Below are positions 12,949 to 48,690 of a stretch of 64,000 nt of DNA, in pieces; positions within the stretch are counted from its first letter, which is position 1; the number at the start of each line of letters is the position of its first letter. The DNA is from Nautilus pompilius (Eukaryota > Mollusca > Cephalopoda > Nautilida > Nautilidae), in assembly GCA_018389105.1 (NCBI GenBank), contig JACATO010000330.1, positions 682,001 to 746,000 of the forward strand, in the 5' to 3' direction. A model generated the notes under the pieces. That model was not told the DNA's origin. It saw nothing but the letters and a program-made list of their open reading frames with translations, and did not search any database. A program made the position numbers and the translations under genes.

Positions 12949-13178
12949 AATCTTTACATTGGAGATGACTGGTGATGTTTATTTGCTAGAGATATCATTT
13001 TGCACCATGAGGGACCCAGCACTTCCAACTAGAATTCCTCATTTTTAGGTATGAGGGAACACTCGACCAGCTGGTAAAGATTGAGAACTATGCAGGATAG
13101 GTACATCAAACTAGATCAACCCCAGCCAGGAATCTAACTTAGGGAAATCTAGTAAATCTAACCACCAGCTGTCAAATT
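12949..13178 (-). mobile_element. tRNA-derived SINE, copy B
   Basis: Same family as 7001-7305. The minus strand begins GCTGGTGGTTAGATTTAC (A-box-like), followed by GTTAGATTCCTGGCTGGGG (B-box-like), then the shared body and a 3' end TCTCCAATGTAAAGATT. Confidence 0.6.
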
Positions 13179-16100
13179 ATCAATGCTTGTATATTATTGA
13201 CCCTAGTGGCATATAATTAAAAACTACTTAGACATCTCTACATAGTTAAATCATGATAGAAGATTTGTAATTCCAACAGCAGTAAACTTGTTTTTTTGTT
13301 TAAAAAAAATTATTTCACAAAATGGAAAAAAAATGTTTCAAGCCTCATAGATGGAAATCTCTTTTTTGGAATCATCAGGCAGCCCTACTTGTTATTATAT
13401 ACCCATATTTTTAAAAAAAGAACATTTTACATTTCAGTTTATTGTCATTGAATAGTTTGTCTTCTGTATGCTACACACTATAAACTACCAGGTGATTTTT
13501 AAACATTCATGAAGTATCAGACTTTAGCAATCAGATCATCTCTCTGCTATAGGAGTGAACTAAGTACTGATGTTAAAAGATAAGTTTCATCTTTTGACCT
13601 CTAGGTCATTGAAACTGATTAACAGCCTTGCCATTGTATTGAACAGATCCAGAGCTATATGGCCTTATTTTTCTGGTTACTAAAAAAAAAAATATGGATG
13701 CAAAGACCTAACCTGTATTCTTTAGGCCAAAAAAAAAAAGACTTTTCTAAAATTAAAAATGAGGTTTATATTTATAAAATTACTCTCATTCTGCTTTAGT
13801 CTAGGCCTGATAGATCCAGATCTCTCATTCTGGGGTAAATTCTAATTTTCTTGTGACATTGTATATCATTTTTATCTTAAATTCTTACTCTATTGGCTTT
13901 TACACGTTTTTTAATATATATTTCTTTTTTTTTTCAAGTATGAAAATTAACACTGACATGAAATTAGAATTATCTTTATTTTGAATGTTACAACAGTTAA
14001 ATGTATATTCAAATTGTTTAATTTTTACTACTGCTCAAATTTAATTTTGATCAAAATCCATTTTTAAATAATTATATATTACAGCTTTAATACATGGTTG
14101 TGGTAATAGAGACAAAAAAAAAAATGGTGTGTCACCACTAATTATAGAATTAGTAAACCTATTATTGCACACATTCTGTACTAAGTTTAAATTAAAATTC
14201 CCTAACTAAACATTTCGTAAGGAAAATCACGCCAAGGTGCACGCACAGTAGTTTTTTAAAATAAATTCCTGACAATTAATTAGTTGTATTCATTAAAGAC
14301 AGTTGGAATTTTTGGCTCAAGGAAATTAGAAACTTAAAAACTGAAATAAGTTCCTGATAAATTTAAAAACCAGGCCAAAAAAAAAAACTGTGCTCTTAAC
14401 TAGAAGAAATGCATTAATGATGTTATCGGTGTTTTCACATTTGTTTTGAGATTGCCATTCAGATGAGATATTTTAACGTGGTCGGAACAAAGGCTTGTTT
14501 CCGTAGACATGCACATTACCCTTAATGCTTTAGTCGTTTGTGAAGTATAGAATAGTACTGGAGCCAGGGTCTGCTGGAATGAGTCATTTTACGTTTAAAC
14601 CGTCATGCTGTCTACTGTCACAGCGACAGACCGCCTGCAGCAGGGATTGTTTCTAAACAAGTGTCAGCATTCTTTCTAACAACAAAGAAAACATCAGCTG
14701 CCTGATTTTATTTATGACGTAGGAAAAACTAATGGCAGATGAAATCGGATTTCTGTTATTCATTGCTCTGTCGAGTGGGTGGGCAATGTCATTACATCCT
14801 GGAATCCTTAATTACAGGTTACCAGAATCACGTCTGCTGTAGTGAGAAGCCAAGATTCTGTCGTTACTAACATACAGCAAAAACGTTAGAAAAGAAAGTC
14901 AACAAATCTTACAATTACAAACACTTCTGACCCATTGTTTGGTCCATTATCGTGGGTGAATCTCTAAATTATCTCATCGTTTATGTGATGACAATCTAAT
15001 TAAAAAAAAAAAAAGTTTATTTCGGCAGATTGGAATGGAATTGTTAAAAAATAATGCTTAAAATGTATTAACAAGCAAATATATAGTTCCATTTTTTTTA
15101 CTTTCACGGTCCATCAACTATACCTGGCATTTGCAGATATTTGCCATTAGTGAATGCTAATTATTTGCCTTCTGGGCCCAGCACAAATTTGCATTTATCT
15201 GTTAAAAAAATAGTTTGTTTTGTAGTGTCTTCTGGCCAGGTCAGTGTGTAAATGTACACAATAATTGTTTGTTCATCTTTCTGGTCAGCTAAAGGATTAA
15301 AGTTAAAGCTGGATGCAGTTAACTTAGGTCAGTACTAGGTTCATAAGCTGCATCCATGTATGTAATTCTGTCTATGACCATCCATTCTTGTTTGTTAGTC
15401 AGTTACAATAGCAAAATGCTCCCTTAAATTGAGATTTACAAAACATTTCTAGCTCTCACTAGAAGTGAGAAGTTACATTATCCTAATCTCGATACACTAA
15501 GAAAACTCGTTTGCTACTGGCAGTTTTATTAATAAGTGCGCAGATAAGAGTTCTCTGTATACTGACCATTATTACGAGACAAGTCAGTGAGGTAAGAGAC
15601 CAGGTAATTCAAGACGGGTCTATCTCCAATGAGAAGCGAGCACTATAAACAACAAATCATTCCGTTTGTGCTGGTCTGCCCAATAAAGAATTCTAACTGC
15701 CTAATATACAGGTAGATATCGAAGTATCATCTTGGCTTTTGCTGACATGTTTTAACCTGAATAGTTTTGAAAGATTCGCATGCAATTCCTACATTTTTAA
15801 TTCACAGATGTCAGTGATTCTGTGCTCGTTAATGATTTTGAATTAAGCCCATTAATACTAAAGAAAACTTAGTATGAATTGTGAACACTCACATTACTGA
15901 TGTTATCATCCAACCAGGCTATTTTTTAGGTTTAAAATATGTAGATGGCATTAATCCCACACAAACATCTCTAGTAGTATTTCTCTACAAACTTTACTCT
16001 AGGAATTAGTGCAAAAAAAAATTTTCAAGAGCCAAACAGTATCCAAATTACAAAAATAAATAGAGCCTCCAGAATTATTATTTTTTTTTTTTTTTAGCGC

Positions 16101-16749
16101 GGTTTGATTAAAATTGGTCTTCTAAATTGGAAAACAGTTCAAAAGGAAATGGACAGTTAATCGTCTCAGTTGCAGCAAAAAAAACTTTTGCTGTTAGCAA
16201 ACTATTAATTAAAAATTAAAGTTATTAGCTACCTGTTCAGCAGTAAACCAAAAAAGAGAGAGAAAACCCTTTTAGATATCTTTATATGCAGTTGTTAGGC
16301 TACCACCACATCCTCCATTTGGACTGTTATTTGTCATCCAACAGATCCCATCATGGATCTAGTCAAAATTCTTTAATATACCCTCAACTTTCCCCAAATA
16401 AAGTTTTTTTTTTTTTTTTTTTTATTGTCTGCTTCTTCAGTAGACATCAATACCTGATGGGGATGCAGGGATGGACCATCAAAGGTGAGAAAGCAAGCAG
16501 TTTCTCCATTCAATTGACTTTGGATAACCAAAAAGGAAAGAATGTAAAACGCTATAGTAGCACCCCAACTAACTGGAATTAGAACTTTTCCTGGGAAGAC
16601 CTTGTGATGCTTAGATGCACCTAATGCAAGTGTAGATTTCACGCTCTTATGGTAGCCAAGGATACAAACAGTGAACATGCCGAGTCTGCCCGGGGCGTGC
16701 TGTCATCTAGATTAGTCTCTCCTGCATCTGTGACCTAGGTCTATTGTCA

Positions 16750-17690
16750 CCATCAGTTCCACTCGTGGGCTTAGATGCGCTGCTTGTGCTCAAATTTTCT
16801 CGTACGTTCTCTGATTTTACAGCAAACCAGGGCCAGAGCACTGCAAATCTTCAAACAGGAAGGGAGAAAAGGTGCTTAAGCATAAAGGAAAAGACTGGAA
16901 AACTTGGAGAAAGAAAGCACTCTTGAAAGAACAATGCTGGCATTTTGGCAATTTTAGAATGAGAGATATGCAAGAGAAAATTTGAAGCAGTGATCGTTGA
17001 TTGCTAGCCGGGACAGTCCAAAGAAGAAAATTGAGAACAAGGATAAGATCAGTGAATGCAGCAGTGTACAAATGGTATAAACAATGAGCAAATAGATGCA
17101 GCAGTGCAGAGTAGCTGTACAAATTTCACAGGAAGCCCATCAAAGCGGAAGGATTATGGTGGAGTGCCAGTGCTACGAGTGTGGAGCCCGAGCAGTAGCT
17201 TGGGCAGATAATTAACTGCAGAATTAAAGCTCAGCAAGAGGTAGGGTGTTGTGAGAGAGACAATGGCAGACAGCTTTGACCAACCCACCAGCATTGTTGT
17301 GTTCTAATAGAAAAGGCATGGTTCATCCAGGAATTTTTTAAGTGGCTTGACCACACATTCATCCAATTTGTGCACTCTTATCAAATACAGGTAAAGGGCA
17401 TCTCCAGATACAAGGTCAAAACAATGCTCCTGCTTGATGTGCTGGTTCACTATTCAAAGGCTGCAGAGCAGCACTAAGAGGATCGAGGCTTCCTGCCTCC
17501 AAACAACTCCATTAATCCAGCCCATGAACCAGGACATCATTCACACCTGTAAACTAAACTACAGGCAACTCATGCTTCATGATGTCTTGGTGACTGTGTC
17601 AGAGGGGGAAAGGATTGATTTGTCATGAGAACCCTTTAAAAAAGTACATAAGAGTTACTGTGCTCATTTGAGGGCAGAATGGACTGAATG
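16750..17690 (+). mobile_element. Degenerate pogo/Tigger-type transposase remnant
   Basis: Plus-strand translations in shifting frames match the CENP-B/Tigger transposase layout. A CENPB-type helix-turn-helix stretch near 17040-17110 reads VNAAVYKWYKQ, like the family's V-x-A-x-Y-x-W-F. A DDE-domain segment near 17420-17580 reads MLLLDVL followed by LPPN and IQPMNQD, matching the family's LLLDN...LPPNTTS.IQPMDQG. There are multiple stops and frame changes. Terminal repeats were not found, so the ends are approximate. Confidence 0.65.
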
Positions 17691-19116
17691 GTAAAGACCG
17701 ATGTTATTCAGAGTGATGGCTGTCACTGACAACAGGGTAAATGGTTGGATGTAGATGCTTATAGCACCCTCACCAACAATATTGTTTTAGATTCTTCCTT
17801 CAAGGCTTCCACCCCAAAGGAAGAGGTCACAATGTGAATACGTTAAGATTATTTCCCAGATAAAGCTGTTCTCGGGTCAGAGTGAACTACATGGCTGTAA
17901 CTGACACCCATAGGTTCCTCTGGTCTTACCAGCAACTCTTGGAGCTGCAGAAATGCAGTCAACAGGCAGCAGATCTGGATTACTTTACCAAGATCACCAT
18001 TTCTGACATCACTTGCACTTCATTACTGTCCATGTAGAAGCCCTACCACTACCACAAGTGCCAATCTGTTAAAAGCCAGTGAATCTCTCTTCCTGTACCA
18101 TGGTGGGAGAGAAGTGACAGGCTACTATGTACTATGCATACCCACTGATGCCTACCAAGTCCAACTTCAGATGCAATCAATAAGTACAGCGTTAAATACT
18201 CCATTATGCCTAGTCCTACACTACTGAAATTCTTTACTGCATTTTTATTTCCTCAGTAACCAAAATGGCCCTGCACACATTCTATTTAGAGAAACTAACT
18301 ACAGCACTCCCTCCACAACTATTTCTAAAGGCTACAAATACAAGCTATTAAATATACAAAACAAAATATGAATATAAGCAAGTTCAGAACATTTTGAGGG
18401 CTAATGTTGTCTTGATAATATAACAAGATAAAACAGTGTTAAAAAACACCAACTGAAATAACAGTATTTACCCTTCATCTACACTGGTGATAAGTTGTAG
18501 CTATGTATTACAAGTCTGCATTAAATTTTGAAAGAAGCTTTATGGATAGCCATATCAGTCTGCGGTGACAATTTATGCATGTCACTTTTCCTAGTGTTTA
18601 TAAAGTGGATATCTCTGACATTGTTTTGAATGCAAACAGTTGCTCATTCACAACTGTTTTGACAAAAACCAAGAGGTTAGCACTAAAAGGTGACTGTTTT
18701 CTTAGCAATTCAAAGTTGTTGTAGGAAACAAAACAAAATTTCAGTGTACTATCAATATATTACAAACCCTGTGCACATCACAATCTGCCCATAATAGATA
18801 GATGGGATAATGTTACATTAGAGGAATTAATGTTTGATACACCAGTTTCCAGCCTTGTTGGACACCTTCATCACTGCCTAAAGAATGCAAGTTTCAGAAT
18901 TTTCTTATGATTTTGTTTCGAATCTTTAAGGGAGAGGCTTAACCAAGTAATACAACTTCATAATTAAAAGCAGTTAAACCATAAGGAAAAATAGATTTTA
19001 TTTTGGCTGTTATCAAGTCTGGAAAGAGTACACTCACACGAATGCAAGATAATAAACACCATTAACAGGAGTTCTAAAACAAACGAGGGGTTTCTGTCTC
19101 TTAAAATAAACATCTA

Positions 19117-19665
19117 CAGGTCAAGTATCCTTTATCCATACATCTGAAGGTTTTTTTCAAAGCATCATTCATCTGTACTGCACCAATCCAGAGCTGATCA
19201 GTAGCATGGGAAATCCAGTTGTTTATCAGCATGGTTCATAAGTTCTTTCTTTACCTTGTGACTTTTGTGGTTATTTAGTGCATTTGTGCTTCTATTTTAC
19301 AGTAAAGCCATCAAAAAGACCATCAGAGAGACCCTTATGGGTAACAGTAAGAAAGGAACAGGAAGTAGAATTCATTATCAATTGCTAAAAAAGTTGAGGT
19401 ATTGTAAAGACTCGACCGTAGAGTCGGTGAAACGAGTGGAGGAAGAGTATGGGGTGAGTATCACCACCATATGATTTAAGTAGAGACACCAATTACTGAA
19501 AGCAAATCAATAGAAAAACTCTGCATAGGTCAAAAAATGAACAACCTGATTGTGTAATAATTGCACTAATACCTATCATATGAATAACATATCTGAAAAA
19601 CAGAATTATCCAAATTCCGATACACAGTCGGCCCAAAGTCTTTTGGATAAAGAATACTCAACCTG
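19117..19665 (+). mobile_element. Non-autonomous pogo/Tigger element with TIRs and TA duplication
   Basis: The left end CAGGTCAAGTATCCTTTATCC (19117 onward) is an imperfect inverted copy of the right end GGATAAAGAATACTCAACCTG (to 19665). Each end is flanked by TA (19115-19116 and 19666-19667), the target-site duplication of the Tc1/mariner/pogo superfamily. The 549-bp interior keeps part of a pogo N-terminal helix-turn-helix (open frame 19265-19474, with ESVKRVEEEYGVSITTI). It appears to be an internal-deletion derivative of a longer element. Confidence 0.75.
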
Positions 19666-22600
19666 TAGTAGATTCTTCTTAAAGCCTGTCAAGACATTCC
19701 ACTCCACCTTTCCTTTGATGCATATAATTTCAAGATAAAAATGACAGTAAGAATTTCTTGAATACCAACATAATCAAAACAATCAAATTTTTTTTTTTTG
19801 TTTTGAAGATATAGGGAAATATAAGTTAGATGTAATTTAAAATATTTTAAAACTAACTAGTTTAACAATACATTCACTTATACTTATTTAAACTTCAGAA
19901 ATAAAATACATTTAAAATTCTATAATTCATTTAAGTTCAGTTTCATGTACAACTAAATATCATGCATTAACTGTTAGCAGACACACAAACAGTCAAAGAG
20001 TTAACTGACCATTTCAATAATCTCACTTCAACTTATAAGCAATATACCTGGAAAATGTCTACTATCAAGACTATGATAAATTAAGATGGAGATTAGTCCT
20101 AAGCAGCAGCTGTCAGATGCAAATTTTTCTGGTAATTTTAAATGGTAATGGATAAAAATGGCGTACAGTGTTGGGTATGTTTCTTCATTTTTCTCCAACA
20201 CTTCAAGCTGAAGAATGAGGATTTTCCAATAAAAAAAAACTCCAAAAAGTAAGCAAACAATGATGCCATGTAATTCAAGAGACTGGATACATGATAACTG
20301 CAAGCCAACAGGACGATTTATCACTATATAGAAATGGCTGCTGCTCAAAATCAAAGATGGCTGTTTACAAATTATATTTAAACATCTGGGTATTTTTAGT
20401 GTAGAAGCTTCTGCCTGCACAGTGACTACACTCCAGTAACAAGCGGTGAAACCTAGTGTCAAAGAATATATGAAAATTAGATAACTTACTACCTGCACAC
20501 AATAAGCATCTAGAACAAACCTATTGGAACTCTTCATTTTTAGAGAGAAAAAAAACAAAATTAACTGCTGAAGAAGCTATGTATGCCAGAGATGATGATC
20601 AAACCATGAGAGACATGTGCATCAACAACTTTGACAATAAAGTAGATAAATCCATAGAACTTGCAGTTTGGCTCTCAATAATTCTGTTCTAGCATCCAAA
20701 CGTTTTGACAAACAGGTTGTTGCCTTGATAATCTAACTCTTGAATAAACCTCAACAATAATTTATCTACTAGTATCTTGCTGACCAGGATGGTCGGTTAC
20801 CAGTCTGGCTATAGAGTACTACCATAATGCAACAGGTAATTTGTTGCATCACCCAATACCTGAGCTATATCTTTAAGTAGAGACTAGTCAATGAAAGGAA
20901 ACAAAGTGACTGCCTGATCAATACCTACTGCTAAAAGATGCCATGTTGATAAGTAGAAACTGTCAAATGTAAAAGGGCTGAACTGATTGAATTTGCATGA
21001 GACAAAGTGGTTAAACAACAATATTAAGAGAATCGTCTAAGTTCAGCATATGGCATCCAAGAAAGAACTGGAGAAAGCTCTGATGTGTGAACAGGTAATT
21101 AATGAGATGCAGAAAGAATGGGCCAAGACATTCTGAGAGAAGATAAGTGTTCAAAAATCTTTCTACAACAGCTGATGGTTGGGAATTATGTAATTTTTTT
21201 TGTGTGTGCTTAAAGCCAATGAAGTTTTGATTGCATATGCACAAATTAGGTTTCTGATGAAGCAGGCAAGTTTAACTCAACAGTATTAAGTACATTAGCT
21301 ATTTCAGGACAAGACACTTGACTGATCTACTGTAATGCAAACAGACTTAAAAAAAAAAAATTTAATTCAACAAAAGCCTTGTGGCTTTGGAAAAACTTTG
21401 AGCTACATTTTCTTTGTAGCTGGTATCAAAGCTGGATTTGAGAACATTACCAACCAGATGCATTTATCTGTCTGCCACATCATTTTATTGCGGAATAACG
21501 AGTCAAGTCATGCTACAAAACATGCTGACAAATGGCTCCCTCCAATTATTACTGGAGCAGTTCATATGAATCCCTCCACCCATGCATCTAATGAGGGGCT
21601 GTGCCATTTAACTGACCCTAGCACAAATGACCACTGGACAGATGCGGGAGTCCAGGGTTTTAATCAAAAGCAGCTCTGATTTTACTCGGATTGTGCATGA
21701 AGAAAAAGCTTAATCCACTCTTCGGAATGCGACAAAAGCCGCTGATGTCCCCAACTCGAGTGATGATTGCAGTATGGAGAACTGCCGTGTGTCAGGTGAA
21801 AATTTTGCAGATAGATGATAAAGGATTGAGGAACTGTTCATGGAACAAAAATCTGACACCTCAGATGATTTTCCAAGACTACAGAAGAAATGTATAACAC
21901 TTTAAAACCCAAGGCACCAAAACAATGGTAGTGTTGTAGTTTAAAACCATAAGGGTGCAGATGTACAATAGTGGAATTGGTGCATCTGTAGGTTTCTTTT
22001 TTTTTTTTTTTTTATATTTCAAATCATAAAATCTCCCTCCTTTACAAGAACTCCAGAACTTTCACTGGCGGCCTCCTGTGTTGAGGTTGCTTCAGTTTGA
22101 AGGAGAATCAAGTTGGACGAGAAAGGAAAACTAGTGGATGATAACTGGTGCCCACCATCCCCCAGGATAGAAACTCAAGTAAAGGAGATCAAACAGAATA
22201 ATCTCACCGTATTTGTCAAAGACCAATGGAACCCAACATAATGCCAAATGGAATTCTAACTTTTTTTTTTCAATTCAAATTCCTGCCACTTTTATATTAC
22301 AGATTTTGTTTTTCCTCCTCCTCTTAATTTCAGTCTTCTGTTCAATGCATACTCCAGCTAATCGCATAATTATCTGTGATAAATGAGCTATGCAAAAGAA
22401 GGTGGAGCTGAACATGAAGCCTATTGGATGATTTATCATTGTTTTAACTGCTCCTGATTAGGGATTATGCGAATCAATTTATATTACCAGTTCCTGCATT
22501 GGTCAGCTGGTGTCCAATTTGTTTGGGACCAGCATGGATAAGATACAAAGTGTTGTATTTTTACTGACTAAATCCAACCTAAGATGTATAAACAGACTTA

Positions 22601-22758
22601 GTGAACAGTTAACATGCAGAAATAGCTAGTTTGGGATTTAGAATAGAAAACAAAAGCAGATCAAATAAATTGTCATTGTAACATCTGTTAGGCAGCATTT
22701 GCTTAGAGATTCCTTCCAACCGAAGAGAAATTATCTAGCGGGAAAAGTTAGCAGTCCA

Positions 22759-22764
22759 TTTATT
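22759..22764 (-). promoter_or_regulatory. Poly(A) signal for PRPS terminal exon 7b
   Basis: AATAAA on the minus strand, about 930 nt downstream of the exon-7b stop and the first canonical signal after it. Confidence 0.45.
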
Positions 22765-22944
22765 TAAACACTGAAAATTCTGAACTGACTCCAGATATCA
22801 TCTTCCTACAAGATAAATTAGTTCTGGTAAGACTAAGCTGGCTCATGTAAATAAGGGACACACCCAAGCATATAACACACCAGATCTGTCAGGCCTACAT
22901 AGTTTCTTCCAGCGTTAATTTATCATCAGATCTCTTACACTTGC

Positions 22945-23200
22945 ATGGTTTCTTCTCAGCCTGCACCAGCCGAGCAAGTGGGTTTTTACCCACACCTAAA
23001 AACTGAAGAGTTCAGTTACCTCGAAAATTTGCACTAGAAGGTTCTGCAGGTCAACTGTCTTGCACCTCAACCAGTACTCAAGAATCCCCAACCATACCCA
23101 GGTAACTTGCTCAGTTACCAAAGGAGATGCCCCTCCCCCTTCTAGTTCACTTCTGAGATGTTCTCAACCTTTAAGTCAGGACAGGTCCACAAAGAAACCA
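22945..23200 (-). repeat. Interspersed repeat, family D, copy 1
   Basis: The reverse complement shares a block of about 110 bp with 44150-44400: GTGAACTAGAAGGGG, then GAGCAAGTTACCTG, then a GTTGGGGATTCTTGAGTA-like stretch, then a GAGACAGT/CAGAACC-like tail. Both also share a distal GCTGAGAAGAAACCATGC-type block. It is likely a SINE; no coding potential. Confidence 0.5.
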
Positions 23201-23693
23201 AGCAAGCAGTCCACAGAGTACCACAAATATTTTAAAAGATGTTCATAGCAGTACCACCAATAGCATATGCACTGTATGGCCAAAAGAAATGATACATCAT
23301 TAGAATAAGCTGCAATGTTCAGTTAAACATAAGCCTTATTTTAAGAACATTACATAATTCCAGAGCACCTAACCAAAAAGTTATTGGCAACTATCTACAT
23401 AGGAAAAGAAGATACTGTTTTCCAAGAGAGAAAGAGACAGACAGATTTTTAACCCAACAAGCAAGTATCACTACAAGATCAGATGTTCTAGAAATAATTC
23501 AGTAAGCAGACCACAAAACCTCCTGTCATGGATGACTCACTTTTAGATATGGCCACCAAACCCACAATTCTGGCAACATCCCTTTATCACTCGGAAATGG
23601 TAGCTGCCTTGTTTTGAACATATAGAGGACAGTTGGCAGAGAAAGCCAAGATGGAGAAGTTCAGTAGAAGAGTACTGCACTATCGAGTTATAG

Positions 23694-35177
<11,484 letters not shown>

Positions 35178-35756
35178 GTTTCCTTTATCGGTGCCAATGT
35201 CGCCGCGATCCGACTTTTTAAAGACGCCCGGCATCAGATTGGCGCTAGCGTTAAAAAAAAAAAAAAAAAACACAGCGGCATCATGGGTAATCAACTCGGG
35301 GAGGGGAGGGTTAAAAAAAAAAAAAAAAAGCAAAACCATTTTTAATCTTACTGAATTTTTTTTTTTTTTTTGTTATTGTGGGGGAGGAAGTTTTGAAAAA
35401 TAATAAAATCTGTTATCTCTCTCCCCCCCCCCCCGCCCAGCAGCACCGAATTTACACGAGCATGCGCGGCGTACGCGCCTACCCAGCGAGTCGGGTGTCG
35501 GAGTTCGCTTGTTTGTTTGTTTCTTTTTTGATAATTACGACGACGCATGCGCAGTCTTCCGCCGGAAGCCAGGAAGGCTATGCGTATATTGCCTAGCAGA
35601 CTAAAGTTTACAAAGTCAGCCCGGGCCACCGCTTTTTTTTTTTTTACCCCTCAGTAGAAAGAAAAGAAAAAAAAAAAACAAAACAGAAAAAAAAAAGGGC
35701 AAAAAAAAGGGGCAAAACAAACAAACAAACGACCGCACCATAGGCGGGCATCGAAG
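35178..35756. promoter_or_regulatory. Divergent promoter of PRPS and UBE2K
   Basis: 579 bp separate the two opposing start codons. The region contains two NRF1-like GCATGCGC palindromes (35460-35467 and 35545-35552) and an ETS/GABPA-type CCGGAAG (35562-35568), both common in animal bidirectional housekeeping promoters. Two poly(A) tracts, each preceded by GTT, lie at about 35252-35270 and 35311-35329 on the PRPS leader side, followed by a poly(T) tract. CpG density is raised compared with the flanking introns and extends into PRPS intron 1 (34.3-35.0 kb). Confidence 0.7.
35544..35568. promoter_or_regulatory. NRF1-like site next to ETS-like site
   Basis: CGCATGCGCAG is a near-perfect NRF1 consensus, followed nine bases later by CCGGAAG, an ETS core. 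They lie about 190 bp upstream of the UBE2K ATG and 370 bp upstream of the PRPS ATG. Function is inferred from motif identity and position only. Confidence 0.55.
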
Positions 35757-46923
<11,167 letters not shown>

Positions 46924-48690
46924 AACTTGCCTGACACTCTCTCTCTCTCTCTCTCTCTTTTCTCGGTGCAGCCAGCCAGCCAGCGAGCTAGCCCTGTGTA
47001 TGACCTGGTAGATAAGCATGGACTTGGCTGACTACCTTGCATGCCCACCTACCTTGTGTATATAGAACCGAACTTCATGGAAAGAGTGGCTGCTAGTTAA
47101 CTTCCAGTCTAACTGAAATGCTGTCAGGGACACTTAGGTTTTTGTTGATAACTTGAATATTTAGCTTTTATATCTGACCCAAAATAGGGATGGGGAGACA
47201 TACAGAAACACTATCAGCTACAATAAGAAATTTAAATAACACTATATCATTAATTCAAAGGTTTTGTAACTAATGTCATATTTATTACAGGTGGCTTCTT
47301 ACATCAGAAGAGTTTTTCTTTTTAAAAAAGGCATGTTACTGATTTAACACTTTACACACACACACACACACATTCACTTATGTTTTCAATTAAATAGAAA
47401 AGGGAATGTTTAATATGTATTCCTTGAACATTGTAATTTGAGCCATAAAGCAGGGCTACTCTATTTATCAAAACCTGCAAAAGCTTTTCTAGATAAGTTT
47501 ACAAAAATAAACTTGAGTTTAAACCTGATCACTTAGAATTGTATAATTTTATAAATATCTATTTCAGTGAACTACTATTTTTCTTAATTTAAAAAATGGT
47601 TTCTGCTTTGATTTGCACATAAATAAGATTAAGGTCGATTGAAACAGCTAAATATTTTAAATTGTTCCGTGAGTACAGTCTCTTTCCATTACTCGGAATT
47701 CATTATTTGACTACTTTCCTTTTTGTTGTTGGAGGGATGATTGTAGTACTACTACTACTTTTTTTTTAATCTCTGGATACTATTTTGTTTGGATGTGCTA
47801 TGAATAAAATTATTTTACTTACTTCAAACTAACTTTCTTTTTTACCCCAAACACCTTTAAAAGTAAACAGCAGCCTTGGACATTTCATTGTCGCAAGTTT
47901 GCTGGATAGATAAGATTAACCGAGCTCAGTGGTGGTTGAATGAATATTAATCCAGTTTGAATCATTGCTTTAAAATTAAAAATTTTTATTTTTGTAGATT
48001 TCATGAGAATAAAGTTGTTTTTTTTTTTTTTAACACCTGTCCTGCATCCTACAGGTCACAGTGTTAGATACGGAGTAGATTGTGTGTGACCCTTTGGCTG
48101 GACTCCCCCCACCCACCCCCCTGTGTCCTAGGTGCAGCATAAGATGCCTTTGACTTTTTCTACGCAACAACACCTGTAATTAACTGCAAAGCGCGAGATA
48201 AGTTATGGTTTGTATTTATTCTCTCTTGTTTGCTATCAGATGCTTTACCATGCTGCTCAAATCCCATCCAGATTTCTCGAAGCTGGACGCCGGTATCCAA
48301 CTAAGGACATGTACCGGATTTCCATCTCTCTGAATAATTTTCTGCATAAAATGAAACCAACAAAACCTGAATGCTACAGCCACTGGTGACTTAGCGAGTA
48401 GGTAAGGTGCCATGAAATGACCCTGCTGTGCTCTTCAGTATTCATCACAAGTTTGTTTTTTTTTTCCAATGCTAAATCATTTTTAAATATAAGCATTAAG
48501 GTTAAAAGAAAAAGTTTGTCAAATGGCAGTATGTGATATAACAATTTTTAAAAAAAATCTCAAACCAAATAGTGCAAATTTTGAAGAACATAGCGGCTGC
48601 CATGAACAATCATAATTTCTTTTTTTTTTAAAGAAGTAATACCAGGCTTGTACCTTCAATAAAGAATAAAGATATTCAATACAATTTGTG
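46924..48690 (+). other. UBE2K 3'UTR with several poly(A) signals
   Basis: AATAAA occurs at 47803-47808, 48008-48013, 48658-48663 and 48665-48670. Each is followed by T-rich sequence, suggesting 3'UTRs of roughly 0.9, 1.1 and 1.75 kb. A (CA)n run lies at 47353-47372. No further coding sequence was seen. Confidence 0.55.
46936..46959. repeat. (CT)n microsatellite in the UBE2K 3'UTR
   Basis: About 12 CT units begin 12 nt after the UBE2K stop codon, so the mRNA should carry a pyrimidine tract there. Confidence 0.8.

Larger units (their letters stand above)
12151..22758. other. Gene-poor intergenic region with transposon remains
   Basis: No conserved coding exon was found between the 3' end of the EGF-like gene and the predicted 3' end of PRPS. 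The region holds a SINE (12949-13178), a pogo/Tigger fossil (16750-17690), a non-autonomous pogo element (19117-19665) and short low-complexity runs. The longest open frame in this region (minus 20028-20558, 176 codons) is AT-rich, hydrophobic and lacks any domain I recognise, so I do not call it a gene. Confidence 0.5.

Noticed and set aside
20028-20558. 176-codon minus-strand open frame rich in hydrophobic residues
   Set aside because: AT-rich, no domain, no splice or promoter context; hydrophobicity follows from T-rich codons. Not called as a gene.
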